Shown: positions 8,028-16,266, counted from the first letter of the stretch. The stretch is 28,124 nt of DNA from Deltaproteobacteria bacterium (GCA_003647375.1 QMMS01000019.1:1-28124), one strand, 5' to 3'. Notes: generated by a model from the letters alone, not told the origin. Program-made: numbers and translations.

Positions 8028-8052
8028 ACAAAACAGGACAAGGATAAAACAA

Positions 8053-9888
8053 ATGCCGGAAACACCTCAACAAAACAACCACCTGAGAAATATTGCCATT
8101 ATTGCCCATGTCGATCATGGCAAAACAACACTCGTGGATGCCATGTTTCGTCAAAGCGGCCTTTTCAGAGACAGCCAGGTTATGGACGACAGACTCATGG
8201 ATACCATGGATCTCGAGCGCGAACGCGGCATCACCATCGCGGCCAAAAACTGTTCGGCCGTATGGAAAGGTGTGCGAATCAACATCATCGACACGCCCGG
8301 CCATGCCGATTTCGGTGGCGAGGTTGAGCGCGCCCTTTCCATGGCTGACGGTGCCATTCTGCTGGTGGACGCATCCGAGGGTCCCCTGCCGCAGACCCGT
8401 TTCGTTCTCAAAAAAGCTCTGGCGGCAGGGCTGAAAATCGTGGTTGTCATCAACAAAATCGATCGCCAGGATGCCCGCGCACATGCCGTTCTCGATGAAA
8501 TCTATGATCTTCTCATCGATCTGGAAGCTACGGATGAACAGCTCGACTTCCCTCTTGTTTATGCCATCGGTCGTGATGGTATCGCAATCAAAGAACCGGA
8601 TGAGGAAGGCCGCAATCTGGACCTGTTGTTTGACACCATTCTCCAGGAAATACCCGGTCCCTCCTACGACCCAGGAGCACCGTTCCAGATGCGTGTTTCG
8701 GATCTCAGTTATTCTGATTACCTGGGAAGGCTCGCGGTGGGAAAAATATTTAATGGCAGTGCCCGCTCACGCGACAGACTGGTCTGTATCGGAGAGAATG
8801 GGCAGAATATTCCGTTGAAGGTCTCCAAACTACAGATCTATGAGGGGATGACACTAACCGGTGTGGATGAAGTCCAAACCGGGGATATTGTCGTCATCGC
8901 CGGTATCGAAAATGTCAAGATCGGTGACACCATCTGCCATCACGAACATCCCAGGGCACTTTCCAGAATCCGGGTCGATGAGCCGACAGTTTCCATGAAG
9001 TTTTCGGTCAACACCTCGCCATTCGGTGGCCAGGAAGGCAAATATGTCCAGTCAAGCCGTCTCCGTGAACGGCTGCTAAAGGAAACCCTTCTCAACGTAG
9101 CGATCCAGATGGCTGAAACCGATGACCGTGACAGCTTTCTTGTCAAAGGAAGGGGGGAATTTCAGCTTGCTATCTTGATTGAAACCATGCGGCGCGAGGG
9201 CTTTGAATTCTGCGTAGGACAACCCGAGGTCATCTTTCGGCATGAAAAAGGTAAAAAACTGGAGCCCATTGAAAAACTTTTCGTGGATTGTGAAGAATCC
9301 TTTCTGGGTATCGTGGTTGAAAAACTCTCTCTCCGCAAAGGCAAAATGATCAACCTGATCAATAACGGCACCGGCCGCGTACGTTTTGAATTTTCCATCC
9401 CATCGAGAGCCTTGATCGGCTACCGGGATGAGTTCCTCACCGATACTCGTGGCACCGGTATCCTGAACTCTATTTTTGATGGATACGGTGAATACAGGGG
9501 AGATTGTTCCAGTCGATTCACCGGATCCCTTGTTGCGGACCGGACCGGAACGGGGGTAGCCTATGCCCTGTTTAACCTCGAACCCCGGGGACGACTCTTC
9601 ATCGAACCGGGTGACCCGACCTACGCGGGGATGATCGTCGGTGAGCACAACCGGAGTCAGGACATTAACGTGAACCCCTGCAAGGAAAAAAAACTTACGA
9701 ACATGCGTGCCTCGGGAAAAGATGAAGCTGTTATCCTTTCCCCCATCAAGCCGCTCACCCTCGAATTTGCCATCAGCTTCATTCGTGAAGACGAACTGTT
9801 AGAAGTGACCCCCCGCTCGTTGCGTATGCGTAAAGCTGTTCTTTCCGCCTCACAACGTCATACCTTGAACTCGGCCAAATTCAAGTGA
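8053..9888 (+). CDS. typA: Ribosome-associated GTPase TypA/BipA
   Basis: TypA/BipA is a translational GTPase related to EF-G that binds the ribosome and helps 50S assembly and stress or cold growth. The G motifs are all present: AHVDHGKTTL (residues 18-27), RGITI, DTPGHADF and NKID. They are followed by the beta-barrel, two EF-G-like alpha/beta domains (including KGRGEFQLAILIETMRREG) and the TypA-specific C-terminal domain with VGEHNR and NMRASGKDEA. I chose the ATG at 8053 because AAGGAT lies 7 nt upstream and the protein then has 611 residues, close to the 607 of E. coli BipA. A longer frame starting at 8011 would translate the terminator stem and is rejected. Confidence 0.96.
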   Translation: MPETPQQNNHLRNIAIIAHVDHGKTTLVDAMFRQSGLFRDSQVMDDRLMDTMDLERERGITIAAKNCSAVWKGVRINIIDTPGHADFGGEVERALSMADGAILLVDASEGPLPQTRFVLKKALAAGLKIVVVINKIDRQDARAHAVLDEIYDLLIDLEATDEQLDFPLVYAIGRDGIAIKEPDEEGRNLDLLFDTILQEIPGPSYDPGAPFQMRVSDLSYSDYLGRLAVGKIFNGSARSRDRLVCIGENGQNIPLKVSKLQIYEGMTLTGVDEVQTGDIVVIAGIENVKIGDTICHHEHPRALSRIRVDEPTVSMKFSVNTSPFGGQEGKYVQSSRLRERLLKETLLNVAIQMAETDDRDSFLVKGRGEFQLAILIETMRREGFEFCVGQPEVIFRHEKGKKLEPIEKLFVDCEESFLGIVVEKLSLRKGKMINLINNGTGRVRFEFSIPSRALIGYRDEFLTDTRGTGILNSIFDGYGEYRGDCSSRFTGSLVADRTGTGVAYALFNLEPRGRLFIEPGDPTYAGMIVGEHNRSQDINVNPCKEKKLTNMRASGKDEAVILSPIKPLTLEFAISFIREDELLEVTPRSLRMRKAVLSASQRHTLNSAKFK

Positions 9889-10039
9889 CCATCTCTTCCC
9901 TTCCCCCTTTACAAAAGCACTGGTTTCCGATAGAGGAGCTTGCACCGGGGACCGTACCCGGAAATATATTTAAAACAGTTTTTATAAGCCATCTATAAAA
10001 TAGGATTTTTTAGTTAGCTTATAGAAAGACCAGGAAATC

Positions 10040-12331
10040 ATGCACACAGACACATCCATCACCACCATCGCAAGCGAACTCAGCATCAAGGACCAACAAG
10101 TGGGCGCCGTGGCCACGCTCCTTTCGGATGGATCTACCATTCCATTTATCGCACGCTATCGAAAAGAAGTCACAGGAAGCCTGGATGAAGTTGCCGTGAC
10201 AGCTATACGGGACAGGCTCCACCAGTTGCAGGATCTTCGTGAGAGACAGGCGGCCATCCTGAAATCTCTTGAAAAACATGGGCACCTGACAGATGAACTC
10301 CACCAAAAGGTTCTGGAAGCTAAGACCATGGTGGTGCTCGAAGATATCTACCTGCCTTTCAAACCGAAACGGCGAACGAAAGCTGTCATAGCAAAGGAAA
10401 AAGGCCTCGAACCCCTGGCGCATCTGATCCTGGAGCAGAACAACATTGATCCATCCCAGGAAGCGATCCATTATATCAATCCTGAAAAAAAGGTTGAAAC
10501 CATAGAGGACGCCCTTGCCGGCGCCCGGGATATTATCGCCGAATTCATCAATGAAAACGAGGAGACGCGGTCCCGGATGCGAAACCTCTTTTTTACCAAG
10601 GCCAGGATAAAGAGCCGGGTTGTCATCGGCATGGAGGAAGCCGGCGCCAAGTTCAAGGATTATTTTGAATGGGAAGAACCGATCGCCAAAGTACCGTCTC
10701 ACCGGATGCTGGCCATGCGGCGTGGAGAAAAAGAAAACGTTCTTATCCTGGACATTTCACCTGCAGAAGAAGACGCCATTGCCATAATGGAAGATCTGTT
10801 TGTCAAGGGTGATGCGGCAGATTCGGCTCAGGTCAAACTATCTGTCATTGACGGGTACAAGCGACTCCTGTCCCATTCCATGGAAACAGAAACCCGTATG
10901 CATACGAAAACGCGTGCCGACAACGAAGCGATAAGGGTTTTCGCGGAAAACCTCCGGCAGCTGCTGTTGTCACCGCCGTTGGGAGCAAAACGCGTAATGG
11001 GAATTGATCCGGGATTCAGAACAGGGTGTAAGGTTGCCTGTCTGGATCGCCAGGGAACACTTCTGCATCACGATACGATCTATCCGCACATGTCGCAGCA
11101 AAAAGCAATTCAAGATACCGCTAAATTACAATCCCTGTGCAAACAGTTTCAAACCGAAGCCATTGCAGTAGGAAACGGCACTGCAGGTAGAGAAACCGAG
11201 GCCTTTGTCAAGGCGGCCCTGCCACCAGAAATGACTCAGGTGCTCATGGTCAATGAAAGTGGTGCATCGGTCTATTCTGCATCAGAAGTGGCCCGTGAAG
11301 AGTTTCCGGATCACGATCTTACCGTACGTGGAGCCGTATCCATCGGACGACGGCTGATGGACCCCCTGGCCGAACTCGTGAAAATCGATCCAAAATCCAT
11401 CGGTGTCGGCCAGTATCAGCACGATGTCGACCAGACATCCCTCAAGCAGACCCTCGACGACGTTGTGATGAGCTGCGTCAACAGTGTAGGCGTTGACTTG
11501 AACAGGGCCAGTGCCCAGCTGTTGACCTATGTGTCAGGCTTAAATGCCGGAATTGCCAAAAACATCGTCCTCCATCGTGACACCAGTGGCCCCTTCCGGA
11601 ACCGGAAACAACTCCTCAAGGTATCGCGTCTGGGGCCCAAGGCTTTTGAGCAATCGGCAGGTTTTCTGCGCATCATGGACGGCGAGAATCCCCTCGATAC
11701 CAGCGCAGTCCATCCTGAAAGCTATGATATCGTTGACGCCATTTCCAAAGACCTGGGCACGTCTGTTACCGAAATGATGAAAAAATCTGATTTGCGAAAT
11801 CAGATCGATCTACCCCGCTATGTAACAGCGACTGTCGGCATCCCCACATTGAATGACATTCTGGATGAACTGGCCAAACCCGGACGCGATCCAAGAGAAA
11901 CATTTGAGGCTTTTTCATTCACCGACGGCATTGAAAAAATCGGTGATCTTCGTAAAGGCATGCAACTTCCCGGTATCGTAACGAACATAACGGCCTTCGG
12001 CGCATTCATAGATATCGGCGTCCACCAGGATGGCCTCGTTCATATCAGTCAGATGGCGGATCGATTCGTGAAAAACCCAGCCGACATCGTCAAGGTTCAG
12101 CAAAAGGTCACCGTAACCGTACTCGAAATCGATATGGGTAGAAACCGGATATCCCTTTCCATGAAAAAATCCGTTGATCCCATGGAAAAAAGCACCCGGA
12201 AAAAATCTGAAACCCCGAAGCAGAAGCATCGCCCAAGCAGGCCAAAACCAGATAAATATCGGAAACCCGAAAAAAAACCAATCATTCAAGGTTCCCTGGC
12301 GGAAGCACTGCTAAAAAGCGGCTTGAAATAA
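10040..12331 (+). CDS. tex: Tex family S1 RNA-binding protein (transcription accessory protein)
   Basis: Tex is a conserved nucleic-acid-binding protein linked to transcription and RNA handling. The order of parts fits the family: an N-terminal helical region with FIARYRKEVTGSLDE (residues about 34-48), a YqgF-like RNase H fold starting near residue 320 (GIDPGFRTGCKVA), helix-hairpin-helix segments around 460-540, and an S1 domain at about 637-710 (GIVTNITAFGAFIDIGVHQD). A basic Lys/Pro-rich tail occupies about 711-763. Its 763 residues match the usual 720-780. The ATG at 10040 follows CAGGAAATC, a short-spaced Shine-Dalgarno. The 151-nt upstream spacer has a possible promoter (TTGCAC at 9940) and a short AT hairpin (9980-10000). 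The stop codon lies in hairpin repeat copy C. Confidence 0.95.
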   Translation: MHTDTSITTIASELSIKDQQVGAVATLLSDGSTIPFIARYRKEVTGSLDEVAVTAIRDRLHQLQDLRERQAAILKSLEKHGHLTDELHQKVLEAKTMVVLEDIYLPFKPKRRTKAVIAKEKGLEPLAHLILEQNNIDPSQEAIHYINPEKKVETIEDALAGARDIIAEFINENEETRSRMRNLFFTKARIKSRVVIGMEEAGAKFKDYFEWEEPIAKVPSHRMLAMRRGEKENVLILDISPAEEDAIAIMEDLFVKGDAADSAQVKLSVIDGYKRLLSHSMETETRMHTKTRADNEAIRVFAENLRQLLLSPPLGAKRVMGIDPGFRTGCKVACLDRQGTLLHHDTIYPHMSQQKAIQDTAKLQSLCKQFQTEAIAVGNGTAGRETEAFVKAALPPEMTQVLMVNESGASVYSASEVAREEFPDHDLTVRGAVSIGRRLMDPLAELVKIDPKSIGVGQYQHDVDQTSLKQTLDDVVMSCVNSVGVDLNRASAQLLTYVSGLNAGIAKNIVLHRDTSGPFRNRKQLLKVSRLGPKAFEQSAGFLRIMDGENPLDTSAVHPESYDIVDAISKDLGTSVTEMMKKSDLRNQIDLPRYVTATVGIPTLNDILDELAKPGRDPRETFEAFSFTDGIEKIGDLRKGMQLPGIVTNITAFGAFIDIGVHQDGLVHISQMADRFVKNPADIVKVQQKVTVTVLEIDMGRNRISLSMKKSVDPMEKSTRKKSETPKQKHRPSRPKPDKYRKPEKKPIIQGSLAEALLKSGLK

Positions 12332-12355
12332 AATCACAACACGATTTTATGAAAC
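12328..12355 (+). repeat. Stop-codon hairpin repeat, copy C (3' end of tex)
   Basis: ATAAAATC (12328-12335) and GATTTTAT (12343-12350) form an 8-bp inverted repeat with a 7-nt loop, followed by GAAAC. The tex stop codon TAA (12329-12331) is inside the left arm. In coding-strand orientation it matches copies A and B through the CGATTTTATGAAAC segment, but it lacks the longer GCGA-x-x-TTGTC extension of those copies. Confidence 0.6.
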
Positions 12356-12391
12356 AATACCTTCATTATTAGCTGCCGGATTACAGGAACT

Positions 12392-12478
12392 ATTGGGGAC
12401 GGGTATTCATATATTACTATAGGCTACTTTCATTGTTATTTTCCCGAAAATAGTAATATATGAATACCCGTCCCCAAT
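12392..12478. repeat. REPIN-like palindromic element 1 (downstream of the 4Fe-4S gene)
   Basis: The left arm (12392-12420, beginning ATTGGGGACGGGTATTC) and the right arm (12450-12478) are perfect 29-bp inverted repeats around a 29-nt loop. The same arm sequence recurs in element 2 at 13826-13911, but the two loops differ. The arms begin with TTGGGGACGGG and end in an AT-rich tip. This structure resembles paired REP units moved by REP-associated tyrosine transposases, although no such gene is in the window. The hairpin lies between the convergent ends of tex and the 4Fe-4S gene and could also stop transcription from either side. Confidence 0.8.
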
Positions 12479-12509
12479 CCGACATAGTAGAGGTACTATC
12501 ATGATATCA

Positions 12510-13817
12510 TCACGCAATAGAGAAACGCTCCACCAGCGCCTCCAGATAGCGCGATTTTACCTGTTGGGTGGCCAACGCCCGGTCGATGGGTGGCAGGCGA
12601 AGAATAGCGCCCAGAACAGCAGCCAAGGCACGATGATACCAGAGCACCTGGTTGTCGAAAATCAGATGCTGAAGTTTACCCCGTTCCAGTGCCATCACCA
12701 CGGCCCGGTGCGTTCCATTCAAAGGTGTAATCACCCGTTGGGATCGGGATACCAGGGCAAGAGATTTACTTTTTGTACAGGCTCTCACACAAACCCCGCA
12801 GCCTAGACAGCGGTCTTCGTCGACCCTGGCTACCTTTCTCTTCGGTCTGTGCGGATCATTGGCGGATACGAGGGTCATGGCCTCCACCGGGCAGAGTGCA
12901 ACGCATTTACCGCACCCAGTGCAGCTGCCCTCTTGAACTTCCGGTAAAAAATTGGTGGTGTGAATTGGTTGCATGACCGCAAAACGCCGGGCCGCGATCA
13001 TGGCCTCACAGCAGCACCCGCAACAGTTACAAATAAAATTAACCCCCTGGCGTACATTTTCCCCAAACTGAACCAGATTGGATTCGTGTGCCTTGCCCAG
13101 CAATTCCAGCCCTTCCGAAACATCCACTGCCCGTGCGTGGCCGTGCCGGATCAGGGATTCAGCGGACGTATTGAAGGTCATGCAGATGTGCATGGGTGCA
13201 TCACAGGCTCTGCCTTTGTGCATCATCTTGTGCCGGCAATAACACATGCTGATGCCCCTGTGCGTGGCATTCTCAATCACGCTGCTTGCCCGTTCAAAGT
13301 CAAGAACATGCAGGGCATTCTCCACCGATAAAACCGGTTCATGAACAAAGGCACGCCCAAGCTGTGTCTGACCCCGGGTAAAGAGATCCCTTATAAAGTC
13401 CTCCTCTACATTGAGATACTCGTAGAAAAGCTCCCCCAGCAATTTCTGATCGATATCGTCACGGATACGCATCATGGAGAATTCAAAAAAACCTGCCATG
13501 GGAGGCGGTAGGACATACTGCATCTCTCCCGTGACTTCAAAATCCACCAGCAGGGCCTTAGAAGCCAGACTGTCAAGGATTTTACGGGTTTCGCTTTCGG
13601 GTAGGCACCAGATCCGCGCGGCGCGACTTGCGGTAAAAGGCCTGATGGGAAGCAGGGAAACCCGTTCGGCTTCTTTCCTGTCAAACAACACCATCAGGAT
13701 TTTCGTCAGCAGTTCGGATGGGGGTGCACCCTGGGGGAAGCGGTTCAGCCGCTCGGTCAATCGCTGGTAGGCGAAATGTTCAACTGTATGGGCCATGGTT
13801 TTCGCATCCAAGTTCAT
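12510..13817 (-). CDS. Cysteine-rich protein with two C-terminal [4Fe-4S] ferredoxin motifs, function unknown
   Basis: The protein has an N-terminal region of about 170 residues without clear motifs. A CYCRHK segment with further downstream cysteines follows (about residues 190-215), then a dense CNCCGCCC cluster (about 260-267). Two ferredoxin motifs come next, CTGCGKCVALCP (about 297-308) and CLGCGVCVRAC (about 335-345). About 90 residues follow with no cysteines. It is probably a cytoplasmic redox or electron-transfer protein; no partner enzyme is adjacent. The open frame extends to 13862, but those extra codons read into palindromic element 2, so I prefer the ATG at 13817; 13796 is also possible. 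No strong Shine-Dalgarno precedes either. The gene is isolated, opposite in strand to tex, and flanked on both sides by the same palindrome. Confidence 0.8.
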   Translation of the reverse strand: MNLDAKTMAHTVEHFAYQRLTERLNRFPQGAPPSELLTKILMVLFDRKEAERVSLLPIRPFTASRAARIWCLPESETRKILDSLASKALLVDFEVTGEMQYVLPPPMAGFFEFSMMRIRDDIDQKLLGELFYEYLNVEEDFIRDLFTRGQTQLGRAFVHEPVLSVENALHVLDFERASSVIENATHRGISMCYCRHKMMHKGRACDAPMHICMTFNTSAESLIRHGHARAVDVSEGLELLGKAHESNLVQFGENVRQGVNFICNCCGCCCEAMIAARRFAVMQPIHTTNFLPEVQEGSCTGCGKCVALCPVEAMTLVSANDPHRPKRKVARVDEDRCLGCGVCVRACTKSKSLALVSRSQRVITPLNGTHRAVVMALERGKLQHLIFDNQVLWYHRALAAVLGAILRLPPIDRALATQQVKSRYLEALVERFSIA

Positions 13818-13825
13818 ACAAGGAT

Positions 13826-13911
13826 TTGGGGACGGGTATTCATATATTACTATAGTTATCAATTATTATAACAGGTAGAGGCTATAGTAATATATGAATA
13901 CCCGTCCCCAA
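13826..13911. repeat. REPIN-like palindromic element 2 (upstream of the 4Fe-4S gene)
   Basis: The left arm (13826-13855, beginning TTGGGGACGGGTATTCATAT) and the right arm (13882-13911) are perfect 30-bp inverted repeats around a 26-nt loop. The arm is identical to that of element 1 (12392-12478) over at least 28 bp, and both right arms run into CCCCAAT. The element sits only 8 bp upstream of the preferred start of the 4Fe-4S gene, so it occupies the expected ribosome-binding and promoter region. Confidence 0.8.
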
Positions 13912-13920
13912 TGATCTTAA

Positions 13921-13973
13921 GTAAAAATGTACTGGTTAACCCGAACGCTTCATTGAATGTCCGGGCTAACCAG
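13921..13973 (-). terminator. Probable terminator of the livHMK unit
   Basis: On the minus strand CTGGTTAGCCCG (13962-13973) pairs with CGGGTTAACCAG (13932-13943), giving a 12-position stem with one mismatch and an 18-nt loop. TACATTTTTAC follows at 13921-13931. It starts 34 nt after the livK stop. The loop is long and the T-run is 5 nt, so termination efficiency is uncertain, but position and shape fit. Confidence 0.55.
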
Positions 13974-14006
13974 ATAAAAACCAAAGCATTAATTTGCCTT
14001 CTACTG

Positions 14007-15227
14007 CTACTTAATCCAGCGCGGCTTCTTAAACGTCGTTCCCGGATACGATGTCAGCGGCGGATCGGTGAAGATCGGCTGCAATTCACCACCTTGAACC
14101 TGGTAGTGTACCACCGGCGCACCCGATTGAGCACGTAGAACATTTGATTTATCCCATTTGATAAGCCCCATCTCGGCCTCATAGCCGTGTTTCTGAATAT
14201 AGGCATTTACGGCTTTGAAATCATAGGCATCTCCCACCTTGACCACCGCATTGGCCCATGCCTTAACAGCGGTGTAGGCGATCCAGGCTCCGGCCGGGAC
14301 CTGATGCTTGTAGAGGCTGACGAATTTATCTACCCAGGCCTGTCCGGCTGCATTGGGAGCCTTGGGTCCGGGCAGCCCGCTGGGCATTTCGCCCACAATA
14401 CCATCGGCTAACGTACCCAGGGTGTCCACCACTTCACGTGGTGTAACGCCCCAGCCAAGACTGATGATAGAGTTGGAGGGTTTTTTAAGAAACTGCTGGA
14501 TGAAGGTGATATTTTCCTGTCCACTGGGGATTTCAATGTGGATGAGAGCCGGTTTGATCCTGCGGATCTGGGAAATAATCACACCCCATTCGTTGGTACC
14601 GTAGGGCACGGTCTCCCGTTTAGCCACTTTCCAGCCTTTGTCTGTAAAACTTTTATTCAGCGTATCGCCTACTTCAAGGCCCCAAGAATCGTCGGTATTG
14701 ATAATAACAACCTTTTTATTGGGGTATTTGTAGGGAAGCGCCATCAGCGCACGAAACATGCTCTTGGCCTGCTCGACGCCTACGTCGGTCGTCTGATAGA
14801 TATTGTAATATTTAGCCGGGTCTTCATTGAAGATGTCCACAGCCGCCTGGGAGCCGTCATCGGCAAAAAACGGCGCGTCATATTTTCCATAAGCGCGAAC
14901 ATCCTGGCCCCATCCAGCCCAACCGGCATGCACTGAAGCCACATTCTTTTGGCCGCACAGATAATCGGCCGCCTGCATGACCACTTCAGGCTCAAACCCT
15001 TTGGAATCAAAGCGGATAATCTCAAGCTGTTTATTCAGCAATCCGCCTGATTCATTTATCTCGTCAATGGCCATTTTGATGCCTTTGAAATAGTCTGAGC
15101 CGGAGCCCGCTGCCCAGCCGGTCATAGGAATCGGAACACCGACCGGAATGGTATCTGCTGCCATGACCGCAGGAGTAAAAAACAGGCAACCCGCCATAAC
15201 CAATGTAAATAGACTGATTTTTTTCAT
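14007..15227 (-). CDS. livK: Periplasmic substrate-binding protein of a branched-chain amino acid type ABC transporter
   Basis: This would capture its ligand in the periplasm for the LivHM permease. Residues 1-23 form a Sec signal peptide (MKKISLFTLVMAG, then FTPAVMA before AD). A cysteine at position 14 is within the hydrophobic core and is unlikely to be a lipobox. The mature part begins DTIPVGVPIPMTG and shows the Leu/Ile/Val-binding fold pattern (MAIDEINESGGLLNKQLEII near residues 51-70). Its length of 406 fits the family. The ATG at 15227 has GGGAGG 7 nt upstream, the strongest ribosome-binding site in the operon, as expected for an abundant binding protein. It is the last gene of the unit. 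The real ligand may be an amino acid, an amide or another small organic molecule. Confidence 0.88.
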   Translation of the reverse strand: MKKISLFTLVMAGCLFFTPAVMAADTIPVGVPIPMTGWAAGSGSDYFKGIKMAIDEINESGGLLNKQLEIIRFDSKGFEPEVVMQAADYLCGQKNVASVHAGWAGWGQDVRAYGKYDAPFFADDGSQAAVDIFNEDPAKYYNIYQTTDVGVEQAKSMFRALMALPYKYPNKKVVIINTDDSWGLEVGDTLNKSFTDKGWKVAKRETVPYGTNEWGVIISQIRRIKPALIHIEIPSGQENITFIQQFLKKPSNSIISLGWGVTPREVVDTLGTLADGIVGEMPSGLPGPKAPNAAGQAWVDKFVSLYKHQVPAGAWIAYTAVKAWANAVVKVGDAYDFKAVNAYIQKHGYEAEMGLIKWDKSNVLRAQSGAPVVHYQVQGGELQPIFTDPPLTSYPGTTFKKPRWIK

Positions 15228-15278
15228 GTATTACCTCCCTTTTGTTTTGTTGAAATTAAAGTAAACTTTTATTAGAGC

Positions 15279-15317
15279 GACAAGATCGCGTTTCATAAAA
15301 TCGCTATACAATTTTAT
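15279..15317 (-). repeat. Stop-codon hairpin repeat, copy B (3' end of livM)
   Basis: In livM orientation it reads ATAAAATTG, a short loop containing the TAG stop codon, then CGATTTTATGAAACGCGATC and TTGTC. The hairpin has one mismatch compared with copy A at 1601-1640. Outside the stem the match to copy A continues through GAAACGCGA and TTGTC. The last residues of LivM (N-K-I-V) are encoded by the repeat. It lies in the 76-nt spacer between livM and livK. Confidence 0.7.
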
Positions 15318-16263
15318 TGGCCGAACGCTTCAGAAAAAAACCCATAACGCCGTCTGGAAGCGCCAGCACCAAAATTACTACCAAAGCACCCATGGCTACG
15401 GCCCTGTATGCGCCCAGGGGCGCCATGAGCTCACTGCCTGCGACCACCAAAAAAGAGCCCAGTATGGCGCCGGGAAAATGCCCAAGGCCACCCACCAGCA
15501 TCATGACCATCAATATGCTAAATAAATCCAGATCCAGCATACGGAAAGAGAGCACCCCGTAGAAATGACCATAAAAACCCCCGATGATACCGGTTAAAAA
15601 AGAGGTCAAGGCAAAAACCATCAATTTGTATTTAAAGGCACTGATGCCCAGGCTCATGGCAAAATCCTGAGAATCTTTAAGGGCCAGAAACGCAACGCCC
15701 CAGTATGATTTAATCATAAACATAATAATCAGTGCGCAAGTGAGGGATACCAGCAGTGTCAGATAAAAGGTCGGTACGATATTGGCCGAGCTGAATGTAT
15801 AGCCGAACATGCTGATGGGGGGTATGGTCAGGAGTCCAACAGATCCGCCGGATCCCAGGGCAATGCCGATCTCACCCCTTAATGTCGGCTGCAGGGCCAT
15901 ATGAACGCCAAAAGTCACCAGGGCCACATAGGGTCCTGCCAGTTTAAGACAGGGCAACCCCACAAGAACGCCCATGCCGGCGGTAAACAGACCGGCGATC
16001 AGGATGGACAACACCGGTGTCACATGATGATTGATGGCAAGAATACCGGAACAATATGCGCCCATGACAAAAAAGGCCACTTGGCCGAATGAGAAGATAC
16101 CTGCAAACCCCATCATGACATCCCAACAAGAGGCCACAACAGCCCAGATGAGACACATGATCAGAATATTCATGATAAAGCGGACATCCCCCACAAAAAT
16201 GGGCAGGATCGCCATGATCCCATAGCAAACGCCGATTATTATCGCCATATGTTTTAAACGCAT
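15304..16263 (-). CDS. livM: ABC transporter permease, LivM family
   Basis: This is one of the two membrane subunits of the Liv-type importer. The 319-residue protein is hydrophobic throughout, with about eight to ten membrane segments. It carries the LivM pattern of FAGIFSFGQVAFFVMGAY near residues 53-70 and the cytoplasmic coupling loop FLALKDSQDFAMSLGI near residues 192-207, where the EAA-like motif docks onto the ATPase. The ATG at 16263 lies one base after the livH stop region, with GAGTAGG close upstream. Its stop codon and last residues are inside hairpin repeat copy B. LivK follows 76 nt downstream. Confidence 0.93.
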   Translation of the reverse strand: MRLKHMAIIIGVCYGIMAILPIFVGDVRFIMNILIMCLIWAVVASCWDVMMGFAGIFSFGQVAFFVMGAYCSGILAINHHVTPVLSILIAGLFTAGMGVLVGLPCLKLAGPYVALVTFGVHMALQPTLRGEIGIALGSGGSVGLLTIPPISMFGYTFSSANIVPTFYLTLLVSLTCALIIMFMIKSYWGVAFLALKDSQDFAMSLGISAFKYKLMVFALTSFLTGIIGGFYGHFYGVLSFRMLDLDLFSILMVMMLVGGLGHFPGAILGSFLVVAGSELMAPLGAYRAVAMGALVVILVLALPDGVMGFFLKRSANKIV

Positions 16264-16266
16264 AGC

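Noticed and set aside
8011..8052. Longer N-terminus for TypA starting at the ATG at 8011
   Set aside because: These codons translate the terminator stem and T-run; the protein from 8053 already has the family length and a better ribosome-binding site.
10019..10702. A 227-codon minus-strand open frame antisense to tex
   Set aside because: It mirrors conserved tex coding sequence and has no independent start signals.
12392..13911. A complete composite transposon around the 4Fe-4S gene
   Set aside because: No transposase gene or target-site duplication is visible; only the two palindromes support mobility, so it is listed as a hypothesis only.
15150..15227. Lipoprotein signal in LivK (M-A-G-C near residue 14)
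   Set aside because: The cysteine is inside the hydrophobic core and a normal signal-peptidase I site (AVMA before AD) follows, so a soluble periplasmic protein is more likely.
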